The notes below the pieces were generated by a model that worked only from the letters and a program-made list of their open reading frames with translations, did not search any database and had not been told where the DNA came from. A stretch of 46,660 nucleotides of DNA from a virus, in the IMG/VR virus record IMGVR_UViG_3300020055_000036, positions 1-46,660 of that record, one strand, 5' to 3'. A program made the translations under genes and the position numbers. This document shows positions 38,701 through 46,660 of this stretch, piece after piece (position 1 is the stretch's first letter; each line of letters starts with the position of its first letter).

Positions 38701-41500
38701 TTTTGCTTGGTATCAAAATACTACAGGACTAACAAGAACACTTACACTTGATCCAATTACTACTAATAATACTGGCTTAGACGGAAGAACATACGCTGGT
38801 CGTTGGTCTCCTGGTTCTCTTAATTGGAAGCCTGAATATGGTGGTTTTGGTGATGGTACACAAGCTCACTCAGATTCTCCATCCTGTTGTACATGGAATG
38901 CTATTCCGCCAGGAGCCGTATGGCTTTGGCAAGATGGTGTAACTACCGATTATACTATTACTAATAATAGAACAATTGGAAATCATTTTTTGCAGCAAGA
39001 CTTGTATAACCTTACATTAACCGCAGTTCCTGATCAAACTGTAAACTACTTAGCTACAGGTAGTTCTACTACAGTTTCTATATTAGGGGCTTATTCAGAT
39101 CTATCATGGACAGCTGAAGTGTTAGGAACACAATACTCATCTTTCAGTCTTAGTGGAGGCAGCAGTGGATACTTCCCAAACGCTGGCGGAACAGGAATAG
39201 ATGTAACTTACTCTTATCATCCTCAACAACAACCACCCGGATCATTAACTTTTACGAATAACGGTAATGCTCCGGCTACAATTTCATCGATTAATGTGGG
39301 CGGTAATACTTTTAACTTTTCAGACGCTGATTTTCAAATTGGAGAAACTCACGGTCCTTGGGGTAGCAGCCTCTCAGGGTGGACGATTAATGGTACGTAC
39401 CTCACTAACACAGGAGGAGATACTGCTTTAGGAACAGATGAATATACTTCTACGCAAGGTAATGGCGTTTATGGAATATCAGCTAATGATAGCCCATCAA
39501 TAACAATTAGGTTTGCTCAAACTGCTTCATCATATGTGCCTAACGGCTTTACAATAGATGTTACTTTACCTGCTAATGAAACAAGTAGCGAAGATATATC
39601 TTTAAATCTGGTTGCTGCGTTAAAACAAATAACTGAGTTTTCTGGTTTAGATCCTAGAATTCCAAATCAAACGCAACCAACTGGAGCTTATTATTATGTT
39701 GAAGCTAACGCAGACTCTTTACTTAGGGTTGGTAGTAATGCAGTAAACATTTTCTCGATAAGTAATGAAGATATTGATGCGTCATTGTTAGTTGTTTCTG
39801 CAATAACTAAAACGGCTAGTACAGAATATTTAAGTACTCAATTTGGCGGTCAAATGCAAATTACGCAAATCGTTAACATAGATGGCTCAACAGCTACAGG
39901 AACTAGAGCTCCAACTATTAGAATGTTATATGATAATACGTATCTTGATTTTGTTTTGTTTGGCCAAAACTGGACTCAAGAATTATTGGCTGAAAAGGTG
40001 GCGCAAGTTTTAGATAATACACCAACATTTAGGGGACAGTATTCTAATACTTCACCGTATACAGTTACTGCAACACGAGAAATAGGTGAAGCAAATACAA
40101 ACTTAATAACTATTGGAGTTATTTCAGATCCTGATAATGTTATGCCAGCTACTCTTGCTGGACAATTTACAGAAACTGTAGCAGGTGTAGACCCTAGCGC
40201 AGGTCAAGGAACTATGACCTTAACTTTACCAGCTAGTGAGTTTCTTCCCGCACAAAACGTTACTGTTAGAGTTGCAGGAAACTATAACAACCAAACCTCT
40301 ACTGGGGTAGAGTTAAATTCTAGTCAAATAGGCGACTTGATTAGAAGTACTAATATTTCTGGTTGGGTAATAGGTGGTTATGGTGCTGATGTTACCTTTA
40401 CAACCGCAGATAATTGGTCTGTAAATAGATTAGACGATGGCGCTGGTACAGGAACGGTTCAAAACTTCTTATGGGAAATGACTGCAGATGATGATGGTGG
40501 TTTATTTGCTGTTCCATCTGATCCGTTGCAAGACACTACCGCTGTTGAAACAACATCAGGAATACCTGTTAGATATTCTCAACCAACAGTATTTCGTATT
40601 TTGTACTCTGATAATACGTTTCAAGACTATGTATTTGGAGGAGGATATAATGGAGCGTTAGCTATAAGTACTCCTTATAATGCTAATTTGTATTCGGGTG
40701 GTCAAAGTACTACAACTTATACTAACGTTGAAATGGTAGATAAGCTAGAGTCTGGCATTAAAGCAATTGGTGGTAGAACTTTGAATGTAGAAAGAACAGG
40801 CAATAGCTTGCGTATTTCGCCTATTCAGTACAGTACTACGGGTCTATATATTCAAAGTGCAACACTTACTTACGGAGGAACTTTAGCTCCTCAGTCTTTA
40901 ACGGTTCCTATACAAACGGAAGTACTTTCTACATTAGGTAGTACAATAAGTTCGTTTGGAAGGTTTGATCCGGACAGGCCTTGGGCTAATGACCAAGTAA
41001 AAAGCGGTAGTATATATCCGATCTTTATACAAACAAGTAACGCTAATACTTCGGATAGTAAAATAGTTGCTGCAGATATAGGATACAAATTTAACGCTGA
41101 TCCTACTAATAATATTGCAGGTGATGAGTATATTTCTTTTGTTGAACGTAGAGAACTTGGTATTTCTCCACATTTAGATACAGAACAAATAGTTACTACA
41201 GCTTTGCAAGCTACCGGCGGTACAGCAACCGAACTTAATGGTCCTTTGTATTATCCAACGCTGCATATGAGAGTGTCGCCAACAAACTATACTGGTGATA
41301 AAGCAAATCTTTTAGCTACTGCGAGTCTTACAAATGACTACACTATAACGCAAGACTACAAGATTGATACTAAGATTACTGGTCGATTCTTAAACTATAG
41401 AATTGACGATGCAGATCAAGATCCTACAGTCGCAACTACTAGTTACGCTTGGAGCTTGTCAAGTTTACAAATGGAGATTAATAAAGGAGGATCTCGTTAA
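35720..41500 (+). CDS. giant tail nozzle/spike protein with Gly-rich domain (1926 aa)
   Basis: The second of two tandem ATGs (35720) is preferred because it lies six bases after GGGAGG. The N-terminal ~560 residues (PSGLAPNAFSDARNVRFRDS, YLAYWPNPNLG, and repeated strand pairs) resemble beta-propeller tail-tube/nozzle proteins of short-tailed phages. At about residues 865-965 lies a glycine-rich domain (GAGGGGADHNYGGGAGGAAG), of the kind found at receptor-contacting tips. The rest is a long beta-rich stretch with repeated segments containing (A/T)xEIGEANTNLITIG-like strands. Likely roles: tail tip closure and receptor binding. No catalytic motif seen. The two giant beta-proteins together dominate the tail region. 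Confidence 0.68.
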   Translation: MANELVSINQLDAAGVILDAPPSGLAPNAFSDARNVRFRDSAASKMTGEVILNAIPDQDSVLVTEYAAFGTTFGPARYLAYWPNPNLGELSAYYIFIMAVYNSNGVHIADRVYLQDEEGNFKDVTPPTLVNDDGYKGFSPRGSWHHTSFTGGFAIIINNGIDRPHYILDTINNTVLNDVPVFAELPGWDSYNIDIEAINIIYDTHQGVTFNLGQKVDFANYYIEVDVNGTSYSVVTGTPSGSGTPNGTDFVPGTLPTSGISMSSNQFEIYNDAASDTTVVAIDSLVQDDPLSIKIISRNVVQVRAGVLRSFGNLLVAGDLVEIDSVSGDVIRRLSGVVRTSDIAVTGAIPNNWNPFAAGASTADEFTLSDTNVIQEMKSIQGSLYIYTNSSIHSMSLTNNPLLPVRFTQVTESYGCITTGAVVEYDGKHLVVGSNDIYAFPGHPANIQSVAANRVRNYFYKNLNPLHETKLFTLLNKAQDEIWICYPTLNSITGECDEALIWNYRQNNWTKRDLNEVIAGDMSPIRGGGIPLTTIDLTSGSSGNDIAINTGRQEVQTMTISGKMMADHDGVKQQQEFDIPTFTAFSTESPEEMEYTFIGDTGPNITYAKSRIYFGQAGRVIASSDAGNVNDVVFTRNAAVGGGLVIEFTLQNGGGASNVPIRINGSDIYNTNDGVTRTVDTFLTDLASYINDLDGSHALGDVTASRVIYGQDSNGDDIHLLEITSNVPGQRSITNVTADVYTGTTVGTSGNGTDQEVDVSFTQTAATTLGYLWPTQATYKATSTTTPGTGDPNLSIPFFDEDYTWNNFGSTATSDSSGHETVRDAISELQMFIGGWTTAGAGGSYPSNFTTTYTVARTGDLYFILTGAGGGGADHNYGGGAGGAAGGTIAAQAGDTIDVTAGASGPRDSYGGAGYSGRASKIVWKRNNVILATIEAKGGGGADNGSVGYGGSATPSSAPSGITNYWTYRGENSTGSVNPGEGNRGGSRNGGRGVFAWYQNTTGLTRTLTLDPITTNNTGLDGRTYAGRWSPGSLNWKPEYGGFGDGTQAHSDSPSCCTWNAIPPGAVWLWQDGVTTDYTITNNRTIGNHFLQQDLYNLTLTAVPDQTVNYLATGSSTTVSILGAYSDLSWTAEVLGTQYSSFSLSGGSSGYFPNAGGTGIDVTYSYHPQQQPPGSLTFTNNGNAPATISSINVGGNTFNFSDADFQIGETHGPWGSSLSGWTINGTYLTNTGGDTALGTDEYTSTQGNGVYGISANDSPSITIRFAQTASSYVPNGFTIDVTLPANETSSEDISLNLVAALKQITEFSGLDPRIPNQTQPTGAYYYVEANADSLLRVGSNAVNIFSISNEDIDASLLVVSAITKTASTEYLSTQFGGQMQITQIVNIDGSTATGTRAPTIRMLYDNTYLDFVLFGQNWTQELLAEKVAQVLDNTPTFRGQYSNTSPYTVTATREIGEANTNLITIGVISDPDNVMPATLAGQFTETVAGVDPSAGQGTMTLTLPASEFLPAQNVTVRVAGNYNNQTSTGVELNSSQIGDLIRSTNISGWVIGGYGADVTFTTADNWSVNRLDDGAGTGTVQNFLWEMTADDDGGLFAVPSDPLQDTTAVETTSGIPVRYSQPTVFRILYSDNTFQDYVFGGGYNGALAISTPYNANLYSGGQSTTTYTNVEMVDKLESGIKAIGGRTLNVERTGNSLRISPIQYSTTGLYIQSATLTYGGTLAPQSLTVPIQTEVLSTLGSTISSFGRFDPDRPWANDQVKSGSIYPIFIQTSNANTSDSKIVAADIGYKFNADPTNNIAGDEYISFVERRELGISPHLDTEQIVTTALQATGGTATELNGPLYYPTLHMRVSPTNYTGDKANLLATASLTNDYTITQDYKIDTKITGRFLNYRIDDADQDPTVATTSYAWSLSSLQMEINKGGSR

Positions 41501-41667
41501 TGCAAAATAAACCTCCTATGGTTGAAGATAATACTATGGCTACATGGTTATTTGAAGCGACTGATAACATTAATCTTCAAGATGATAAAATGGCTAATTT
41601 GCTAGACGCTATTAAAAAGGCGACTAGCTTAGCCGACTTGCAAGATAGAGTAAAGGAACTATATTGA
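41500..41667 (+). CDS. small hypothetical protein (55 aa)
   Basis: AAAGGAGGATCTCGTT precedes the ATG, which overlaps the previous TAA. Helical and acidic (MQNKPPMVEDNTMATWLFEA, LQDDKMANLLDAIKKATSLA, DLQDRVKELY). Stop overlaps the next start (TGATG). Strong ribosome-binding site and tight junctions support translation. No family recognised. Confidence 0.7.
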   Translation: MQNKPPMVEDNTMATWLFEATDNINLQDDKMANLLDAIKKATSLADLQDRVKELY

Positions 41668-42143
41668 TGATACGTAAAATAGAGGACAATGATGTATTAG
41701 AAGCAATTAAGCTTATGGACAAGTCGACAAAAGATCATAAGTATCTTGGATACGATCGTAACGAAACTATTTGGATACAGTATTTTTTGTCGCTTGTTGA
41801 AAAGCAAAAGGAAGGAAGTCCTCATGTTTTAGTTATTGGTGACTATGCTAATGACGGAAAACTTAGAGGCTTTCTTTCTGCTTCTACATTTAGCAGTTAT
41901 TATACAAAAGAGTGGGTGATGGACGTAAAAGATTGTATTGTAGATCATGACTATAATAATACGTTTACTGTCTATCGCTTGTTTGACGCTATGATTGCTC
42001 ATGTTAAAGAGCATGGTGGTAAACATTGGCGTGCCGACTCTGTTCGTAGTGAGCAAGAAGCTATGGACTATGGTCGTTTCTTGCAACACCGCTATAACGC
42101 GGCATTACACGTTTCGGTAAGAGGCGTTATACAGGAGAATTAA
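41667..42143 (+). CDS. GNAT-like acetyltransferase fold protein (158 aa)
   Basis: Start at 41667, overlapping the previous stop, with AAAGGAACTATAT upstream. Layout is GNAT-like: N-terminal MIRKIEDNDVLEAIKLMDKS, strand HVLVIGDYANDGKLRGFLSA, strand EWVMDVKDCIVDHDY, and helix TVYRLFDAMIAHVKEHGGKH with WRADSVRSEQEAMDYGRFLQ near the end. The acetyl-CoA pyrophosphate loop (Q/RxxGxG/A) is not evident, so catalysis is doubtful. Similar proteins lie beside internal virion proteins in podoviruses. Could be structural. Confidence 0.56.
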   Translation: MIRKIEDNDVLEAIKLMDKSTKDHKYLGYDRNETIWIQYFLSLVEKQKEGSPHVLVIGDYANDGKLRGFLSASTFSSYYTKEWVMDVKDCIVDHDYNNTFTVYRLFDAMIAHVKEHGGKHWRADSVRSEQEAMDYGRFLQHRYNAALHVSVRGVIQEN

Positions 42144-42758
42144 ATGCTTTTAATTAAAATGATGGCGGGAGGAGATCCGTTTGGAAGTTCCATTGCCCGC
42201 AAAGGAGGAGGCGGTGGTGGTGGTACTACTACTACCACTGTTTCCGGTATTGATAAGGAATTTAAGCCTTATCTAAAACGAGTTCTTTCAGACGTTACTG
42301 ATCGTTACGAAGCTGAAGTAGCTGGAGGGCCAGACGCAATTGTAGCTAAGCTTGACCAAGCGCAAATTGACGCTATTAACGCACAAGAAGGCCTGGGCCG
42401 TGACGCACTAGCGGGTCGTGGTATCTATGACGTACGTGGCGCTCAAGAAAGAGACTTACAAAATCTTGCTGGCAGCCAAGCTATGCAACAATATATGAGT
42501 GGAGGCTTAGGCGGAGCAAGAGCCCAGCGTGGAATGCAATCAGCGTTGGCCGATCGTTCATCTCAAAACTTGGAAGAACAACGTAGAATACAGCAGTATG
42601 GTATGTCTCAACTAGGAGAAGCAGGTAGTACTCGACAGGCTTATGAACAACAGCGTCTTGATGCGCCTCATACGTCGGCTAGTCGCTACTTTGGATACCT
42701 TGCTGGTGCTCCACAATCTACAACGCAAACTCAAACTGGCGGAGGAGGTGGTAAATGA
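42144..42758 (+). CDS. internal virion / ejection protein (204 aa)
   Basis: CAGGAGAATTAA precedes the ATG. A Gly-rich N-terminal linker (IARKGGGGGGGTTTTT) is followed by a helical Gln/Ala-rich body (AQIDAINAQEGLGRDALAGR, LAGSQAMQQYMSGGLGGARA, RMQSALADRS-like) and a Gly-rich end. This matches the style of ejection proteins that form a channel across the cell envelope in short-tailed phages. Lies upstream of two more such proteins. Identification is by composition and order. Confidence 0.6.
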   Translation: MLLIKMMAGGDPFGSSIARKGGGGGGGTTTTTVSGIDKEFKPYLKRVLSDVTDRYEAEVAGGPDAIVAKLDQAQIDAINAQEGLGRDALAGRGIYDVRGAQERDLQNLAGSQAMQQYMSGGLGGARAQRGMQSALADRSSQNLEEQRRIQQYGMSQLGEAGSTRQAYEQQRLDAPHTSASRYFGYLAGAPQSTTQTQTGGGGGK

Positions 42759-43645
42759 TTACTTTAGCACGTCCACAAGACGAAGAAAATAAACGTCCCT
42801 TTAGACAGGCGGCCGCTCCTGCAACTCAAGCAACTCCACAGCAAAGAACTCCTGGAGCAATGGAACAGTTTGGAAACATGGCTATGCAGCGTGGTATGGA
42901 AAGAGGCCTCAACAAAGGAGAAGAGCTTGTTACTGAGTACGGTGGTAAAGCAATTGATTATGGAAAGCAAGCCTTAGGTTTTGGTACTCCAGGTCCTTTA
43001 GCAACTCCTTCAGCTACTCAAATGACTGCGCTACAGTCGGCCGCACCAATGGCTTCTGCGCCAATGGCTCCTGCAGCTACAATGGGTGTTAGTCCAGGTG
43101 CAGCACAAGCTATATTAGGATCAGGTTCTTCAGCTGCCCCTGCTGTTGCTAACGCAGCGGGTATGACAGGAACTCAGCTAGCAGGAACTACTGCGGCTCA
43201 GCTAGCAGGAACAGGTGCTGCAACAGGCGCTGCGGGTGCCGCAACAGGCGCTGCTGGCGCTGCTGGCGCGGGTCTTGCGGGAGGCGGAGCTATGGCCGCA
43301 TTAGGCACTGCTATGCCGTGGATCGGAGCTGGTCTATTAGCCGGTAAAGCGTTTGGTCTATTTAACGAAGGCGGTATGGTCGGTCCTTTGTCTCCGTCCT
43401 ATAATTTTATGGGTGGACTTATGAAAGGAGCTGGCGCGCAAATGATGGAAAAAGCTGTAACAGCTCAAGGAAACCAATCAACTGGAGGACTTCCTGGAGG
43501 AATGCTTGGCAGAGCCATGAAAGCAGGTAAAGCAGCAGGCATGATGCCATTAACTGTTCAATTAGCTCAACAATATGAGAGTGGTGGCTTAGTACAAGAG
43601 TCAGCTAAAATTAAATATGGTGGTCCATTAAGTAATAAGGAGTAG
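42755..43645 (+). CDS. internal virion / ejection protein, Ala/Gly-rich (296 aa)
   Basis: Start overlaps the previous stop (AAATGA) behind GGAGGAGGTGGTA. Pro/Gln/Ala-rich N-terminus (AAAPATQATPQQRTPGAMEQ), an amphipathic region (MQRGMERGLNKGEELVTEYG), and a long Ala/Gly membrane-active segment (TGAAGAATGAAGAAGAGLAG, MAALGTAMPWIGAGLLAGKA), then Gly/Met-rich helix. Membrane-penetrating Ala/Gly segments are typical of ejected pilot proteins. No enzymatic motif. Confidence 0.6.
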   Translation: MITLARPQDEENKRPFRQAAAPATQATPQQRTPGAMEQFGNMAMQRGMERGLNKGEELVTEYGGKAIDYGKQALGFGTPGPLATPSATQMTALQSAAPMASAPMAPAATMGVSPGAAQAILGSGSSAAPAVANAAGMTGTQLAGTTAAQLAGTGAATGAAGAATGAAGAAGAGLAGGGAMAALGTAMPWIGAGLLAGKAFGLFNEGGMVGPLSPSYNFMGGLMKGAGAQMMEKAVTAQGNQSTGGLPGGMLGRAMKAGKAAGMMPLTVQLAQQYESGGLVQESAKIKYGGPLSNKE

Positions 43646-43649
43646 TAAA

Positions 43650-46600
43650 ATGAAACTAAAAGCATATACGCAAAAGGATCGTTTTGGTAACTCCGTTTCT
43701 TTAGAATTTTTTGAAGATAACTCTATTCCGTCTATGCAAGCTATTCCTATGTACGATCATCCTGGAGATCCAAAAGGTACCGACACAGTGCCTGCTTGGC
43801 TTACTCCTGGAGAATACGTTATGAACGCAGAGTCTGTGCGCATGTTTGAGCCACAAATAGAGGCTATGAATAACGCCGGCAAAGAGGTTCAACGTATGCA
43901 AGGTGGAAGTATTCCAGAGTATAAAGCTGATGGTGGTCTTTTGTCTGATATTGGTAACAGTATTGGAGAGTTATACGATAAAGCTACTATGCCACAATCT
44001 CCTGCGCCTGGAATAACGCTTCGTAAAATGCCAGATGGCCGTTGGGGTCAATGGGCTGGTAACACTTTTAGAGGGTATTACGAAGAACCTAAAAAGACAA
44101 GTTCACGTAGAGAAAATACTTGGGATTTTTCTTTGTTTCAAAACGAAGGTGGTCCTATAGATTATAAAAACATTCTTTCTCAGTTTATAATGCAAGATGA
44201 TATAGAAGGATTTAAACCAGGCCCTTATAAAGATCCTACGGGAATATGGACTCAAGGATACGGAACTACCGGAGGAATAACACAAGACAGTGAGCCAATG
44301 AACCAAGAACAGGCTCAACAAAGGCTTATGAAAGATATTGAGGAAGTAGATAATGCATATAACAACCTTGTTAAGGTCGACCTTAATCCCTACCAAAAAT
44401 CGGCTGTACAATCTCTTATGTACAATGTCGGATCTGGTAGATTCGGAGAAAGTGACGCGCTTAAGAAACTCAACGAAGGAGATTTTGATGGCTATCTTAA
44501 AGAAGCTGGCGAGTTCCGTCTTGCTGGCGGTGAGCAATTGCCTGGACTGGTTAATCGCCGCAATAAAGAGGCTGAACTTTTTCGTACAGCGTACAGCTCA
44601 GAACCTGCACAACAAGTAGCAGAGCCTGGAATTCTTGCTAAACTGGGTATTGTTACCCCAGCTATGGCAGGAACTATGGACGCTCCGCCTCCTAAGCCGG
44701 ATGATAACGAAAGTTTCTTCTCAAAGCTATTTAGTGGTGGTACTGACGCAAACTCTATGGAAATACCTAGCGAGGACGGCTCTGATATACCTCCTCCTGC
44801 CCCTCAGGCTGCTGAGAACGCAGCAAAAACGGCAGACAGTAGTAACTCAGGTACTACAGGTAATCAAGCACCTGGCGAGGTTCCTCCCTTTGGACTCGGA
44901 GTGCCAGACCAAATAGGTCCGCGTAGCGAGGATCAAGAAATTAGAGACGCTACTATGCTTGGCAAAGATATCCCTAAAGAGGAAGAGCTAAAGGTAGATC
45001 CTGGATTAGCTAAAGCTGCGGCTGAAGCTGAAGCACAGCAACTAGCCGATAAAAGGCAAGAAGCAAAAGACCTTTGGAAAAAGACACAAGCAGAAATGAA
45101 AATGGTTCCTAACTTAGGAGGTTCTGGAATCGTTATTCAAGACATTGATGATGTCGTAGCATCTAAAGAAAAGAACGCTGAAATTGCTACTAATAATCTT
45201 ATTAACGCAGCTCAAACAGGAGATCCAGATCTCATTACTGCTGCTGCTAATAAAGTAGATGAAGCCGCTGTAGGTACTGGCGCTGCTAGAATTACGCAAT
45301 CTGGTATGACAGCTCAAGCTGATCAGTCTCGCGCTGATTCCGCTGCTGCTGCAGCTAAAAAGGCTAATGATGAAGTAACAAATCTTAGAACGCAGGCTGA
45401 GGCGCAAGCTCAGGCAGGAAACATGACTGCTGCAAACTCGTTAAACGCTGCTGCCGACGAAAAAGAAAAGAATAGCCAAGAACTACAGACAGCCGCTGAA
45501 GACGCACAAACAAAGGCTGATGCGTCTAACGCTAAGTATGACGCTGAACGAGAAGCAGGAGCAGCTAAGACAGGTGGTCAATTACCAGCTGGAACAAGTC
45601 AAGATGCCGTTAATAAAGAAGCAGCAAAGAAAAGCACTATAGACAAGATTGCAGCCAAAAGTAAAGGTCAAACGGGACCTGGTAAAGATCAACCTGGCGA
45701 AAACTCTGACGCTAAAAGCGTTCAACAAACAGGCGAAAGGCAACCACCAGCAAACAGAGATAAGGCTGAAGGCTGGCTTTCTGGATTGTTTGGGGATTTG
45801 TTTGATAAGAAAGAAATTGCCCGCATGGCTGTTATGTACTTAGGTAGTAGAGCTTTAGGTTATTCTCACGGCGGATCTTTAGAGTTTGCTGCTAAGAACT
45901 ACGTTACTCGTGTAGATAATGCTGTTGCAAAACGCCAAAAGTTTGTAGAGCAAAACGTTGATAAGTTTACTACAGAATCTTTAGAACTATATCGAAAGTC
46001 TGGTAAGTTGTCTGATCTTGAAAGAGTAGGCGCTGCAAAAGAGCGTACTGGAGAGTACAAAGAGTTCTATGGCAGAGGCAAAAATGGTAAGACCATTACT
46101 GTTAAAGCAGAAAAGGTTAAGGTAGGCAAAAATACCTATTGGGTAGATCCTGCTGGTAATCGCATTGATGGTAGCCGTTATAACGTAAACCCACAGCAGG
46201 TTCAAGGAACTAAAGAGTATAACGAATATGTAGATAAAACTACTGGCCGCTATACTGATCAGCTAAAAGAGCTTCAAACTAAGTTTGGTAAAATGGGAGA
46301 AGGCAAGGACGGACGTACTCTATACAGAACTGACGTGTCTCCTGTTACAGAAGGCAGAAAGATTGCTGAATGGGCTGTTAAGCACGGAAAAGATCCATCT
46401 GAAATGGGTGGACTTGTAGAACTTGCTATGAAGGATGCTCAAAACGATCAACGTCAAGATGGCAAGCGCGTATCTACTATTGTGCCGTACTTAAACAGTC
46501 TTGTTATTCGTGAAAAGACTGGAAATGCTGATATGTTTATGATAGAAGATCCTAACGATGACGAGAAAAAGGTTCCAGTTGACGCATTAAAGTTCCAAGA

Positions 46601-46660
46601 TCTTAATGATGATATTGTAGTTATGATGGGTCAAATAGGTATTGTAGGAGACTATTTTAA
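43650..46660 (+). CDS. large internal virion protein with GH24 lysozyme domain (3' end outside window)
   Basis: More than 1003 codons, open to the right edge. AAGGAGTAGTAAA precedes the ATG. Residues ~20-110 contain a motif (TDTVPAWLTPGEYVMNAES) common in phage virion proteins. A complete GH24 lysozyme core follows: EGFKPGPYKDPTGIWTQGYG with E186, D195 and T201 at exact T4 spacing, then SAVQSLMYNVGSGRFGESDA and GGEQLPGLVNRRNKEAELFR (to about residue 310). The centre is a long Ala/Gln/Glu-rich coiled coil (residues ~430-700). A second globular part starts near residue 710 (KKEIARMAVMYLGSRALGYS). It is probably carried in the virion and cuts peptidoglycan locally during DNA entry, like T7 gp16, which uses an unrelated lytic domain. 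Confidence 0.82.
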   Translation, partial: MKLKAYTQKDRFGNSVSLEFFEDNSIPSMQAIPMYDHPGDPKGTDTVPAWLTPGEYVMNAESVRMFEPQIEAMNNAGKEVQRMQGGSIPEYKADGGLLSDIGNSIGELYDKATMPQSPAPGITLRKMPDGRWGQWAGNTFRGYYEEPKKTSSRRENTWDFSLFQNEGGPIDYKNILSQFIMQDDIEGFKPGPYKDPTGIWTQGYGTTGGITQDSEPMNQEQAQQRLMKDIEEVDNAYNNLVKVDLNPYQKSAVQSLMYNVGSGRFGESDALKKLNEGDFDGYLKEAGEFRLAGGEQLPGLVNRRNKEAELFRTAYSSEPAQQVAEPGILAKLGIVTPAMAGTMDAPPPKPDDNESFFSKLFSGGTDANSMEIPSEDGSDIPPPAPQAAENAAKTADSSNSGTTGNQAPGEVPPFGLGVPDQIGPRSEDQEIRDATMLGKDIPKEEELKVDPGLAKAAAEAEAQQLADKRQEAKDLWKKTQAEMKMVPNLGGSGIVIQDIDDVVASKEKNAEIATNNLINAAQTGDPDLITAAANKVDEAAVGTGAARITQSGMTAQADQSRADSAAAAAKKANDEVTNLRTQAEAQAQAGNMTAANSLNAAADEKEKNSQELQTAAEDAQTKADASNAKYDAEREAGAAKTGGQLPAGTSQDAVNKEAAKKSTIDKIAAKSKGQTGPGKDQPGENSDAKSVQQTGERQPPANRDKAEGWLSGLFGDLFDKKEIARMAVMYLGSRALGYSHGGSLEFAAKNYVTRVDNAVAKRQKFVEQNVDKFTTESLELYRKSGKLSDLERVGAAKERTGEYKEFYGRGKNGKTITVKAEKVKVGKNTYWVDPAGNRIDGSRYNVNPQQVQGTKEYNEYVDKTTGRYTDQLKELQTKFGKMGEGKDGRTLYRTDVSPVTEGRKIAEWAVKHGKDPSEMGGLVELAMKDAQNDQRQDGKRVSTIVPYLNSLVIREKTGNADMFMIEDPNDDEKKVPVDALKFQDLNDDIVVMMGQIGIVGDYF

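Noticed and set aside
40030-40045. GTCCCCTAAA on the minus strand within the giant tail gene
   Set aside because: It has an incomplete core and lies opposite to gene direction within coding sequence.
44103-44537. 144-codon minus-strand frame opposite the virion lysozyme domain
   Set aside because: It is a shadow of the strongly supported GH24 coding frame on the other strand.
46335-46350. GTGTCTCCTGTTACAG, similar to the promoter motif
   Set aside because: It lies deep within a long coding frame as codons for VSPVT, with G in place of the central A and no gene start nearby.

Overview
The window is one contiguous stretch of a tailed double-stranded DNA bacteriophage genome. It is AT-rich by eye, densely packed, and has no host-like genes, tRNA, CRISPR array or insertion sequence that I can see. 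The replication module is T7-like: single-subunit RNA polymerase, primase-helicase, 5'-3' exonuclease, family A DNA polymerase and a gp2.5-type SSB. The head genes include a P22-type portal and an SU10-type capsid protein, and a class II (B12-dependent) ribonucleotide reductase sits beside the lysis genes. This mix recalls marine podoviruses of the roseophage SIO1 / cobavirus kind, though a T7-type RNA polymerase is not usual there. Family and host are inference. Both window edges cut a gene.

Layout. A control region at about 13.6-13.95 kb divides two divergent arms. The left arm (minus strand, 13.6 kb down to 1) carries small early-type genes, SSB, two gene-poor stretches with RNA-like hairpins, then a nucleotide and DNA-modification block (DUF3310, an Nmad1-like protein, a TAGT-like glycosyltransferase, a ThyA-fold enzyme with the Asn-to-Asp change typical of dCMP hydroxymethylases, MazG). 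The replication core follows (polymerase, exonuclease, RusA, primase-helicase), then dCMP deaminase, a GIY-YIG protein and the start of the RNA polymerase. The right arm (plus strand, 13.95 kb to the end) carries terminase, small virion-associated genes, portal, scaffold, capsid, adaptor and tail proteins, the lysis cassette, the reductase, a giant tail protein, and internal virion/ejection proteins, the last with a lysozyme domain.

Regulation. A short motif, GTGTCYCCTATWA, occurs upstream of genes or gene blocks, always in their orientation: two leftward copies (one imperfect) and three rightward copies. It is the best candidate for the promoter of the phage RNA polymerase. Four hairpin-plus-U-run terminators are proposed: after the first left-arm gene (UUCG loop), after SSB, after the capsid gene, and after the 2046-residue tail protein.

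Most notable: (1) an 89-codon frame wholly inside the endolysin gene with its own ribosome-binding site, an N-terminal membrane segment and a leucine heptad, looking like an overprinted inner-membrane spanin; (2) a predicted cytosine-hypermodification cassette; (3) the promoter motif family; (4) a three-copy hairpin family whose stems covary; (5) long out-of-frame overlaps (exonuclease/RusA 218 nt, GIY-YIG/RNA polymerase 110 nt); (6) many tiny single-span membrane peptides in the left arm.
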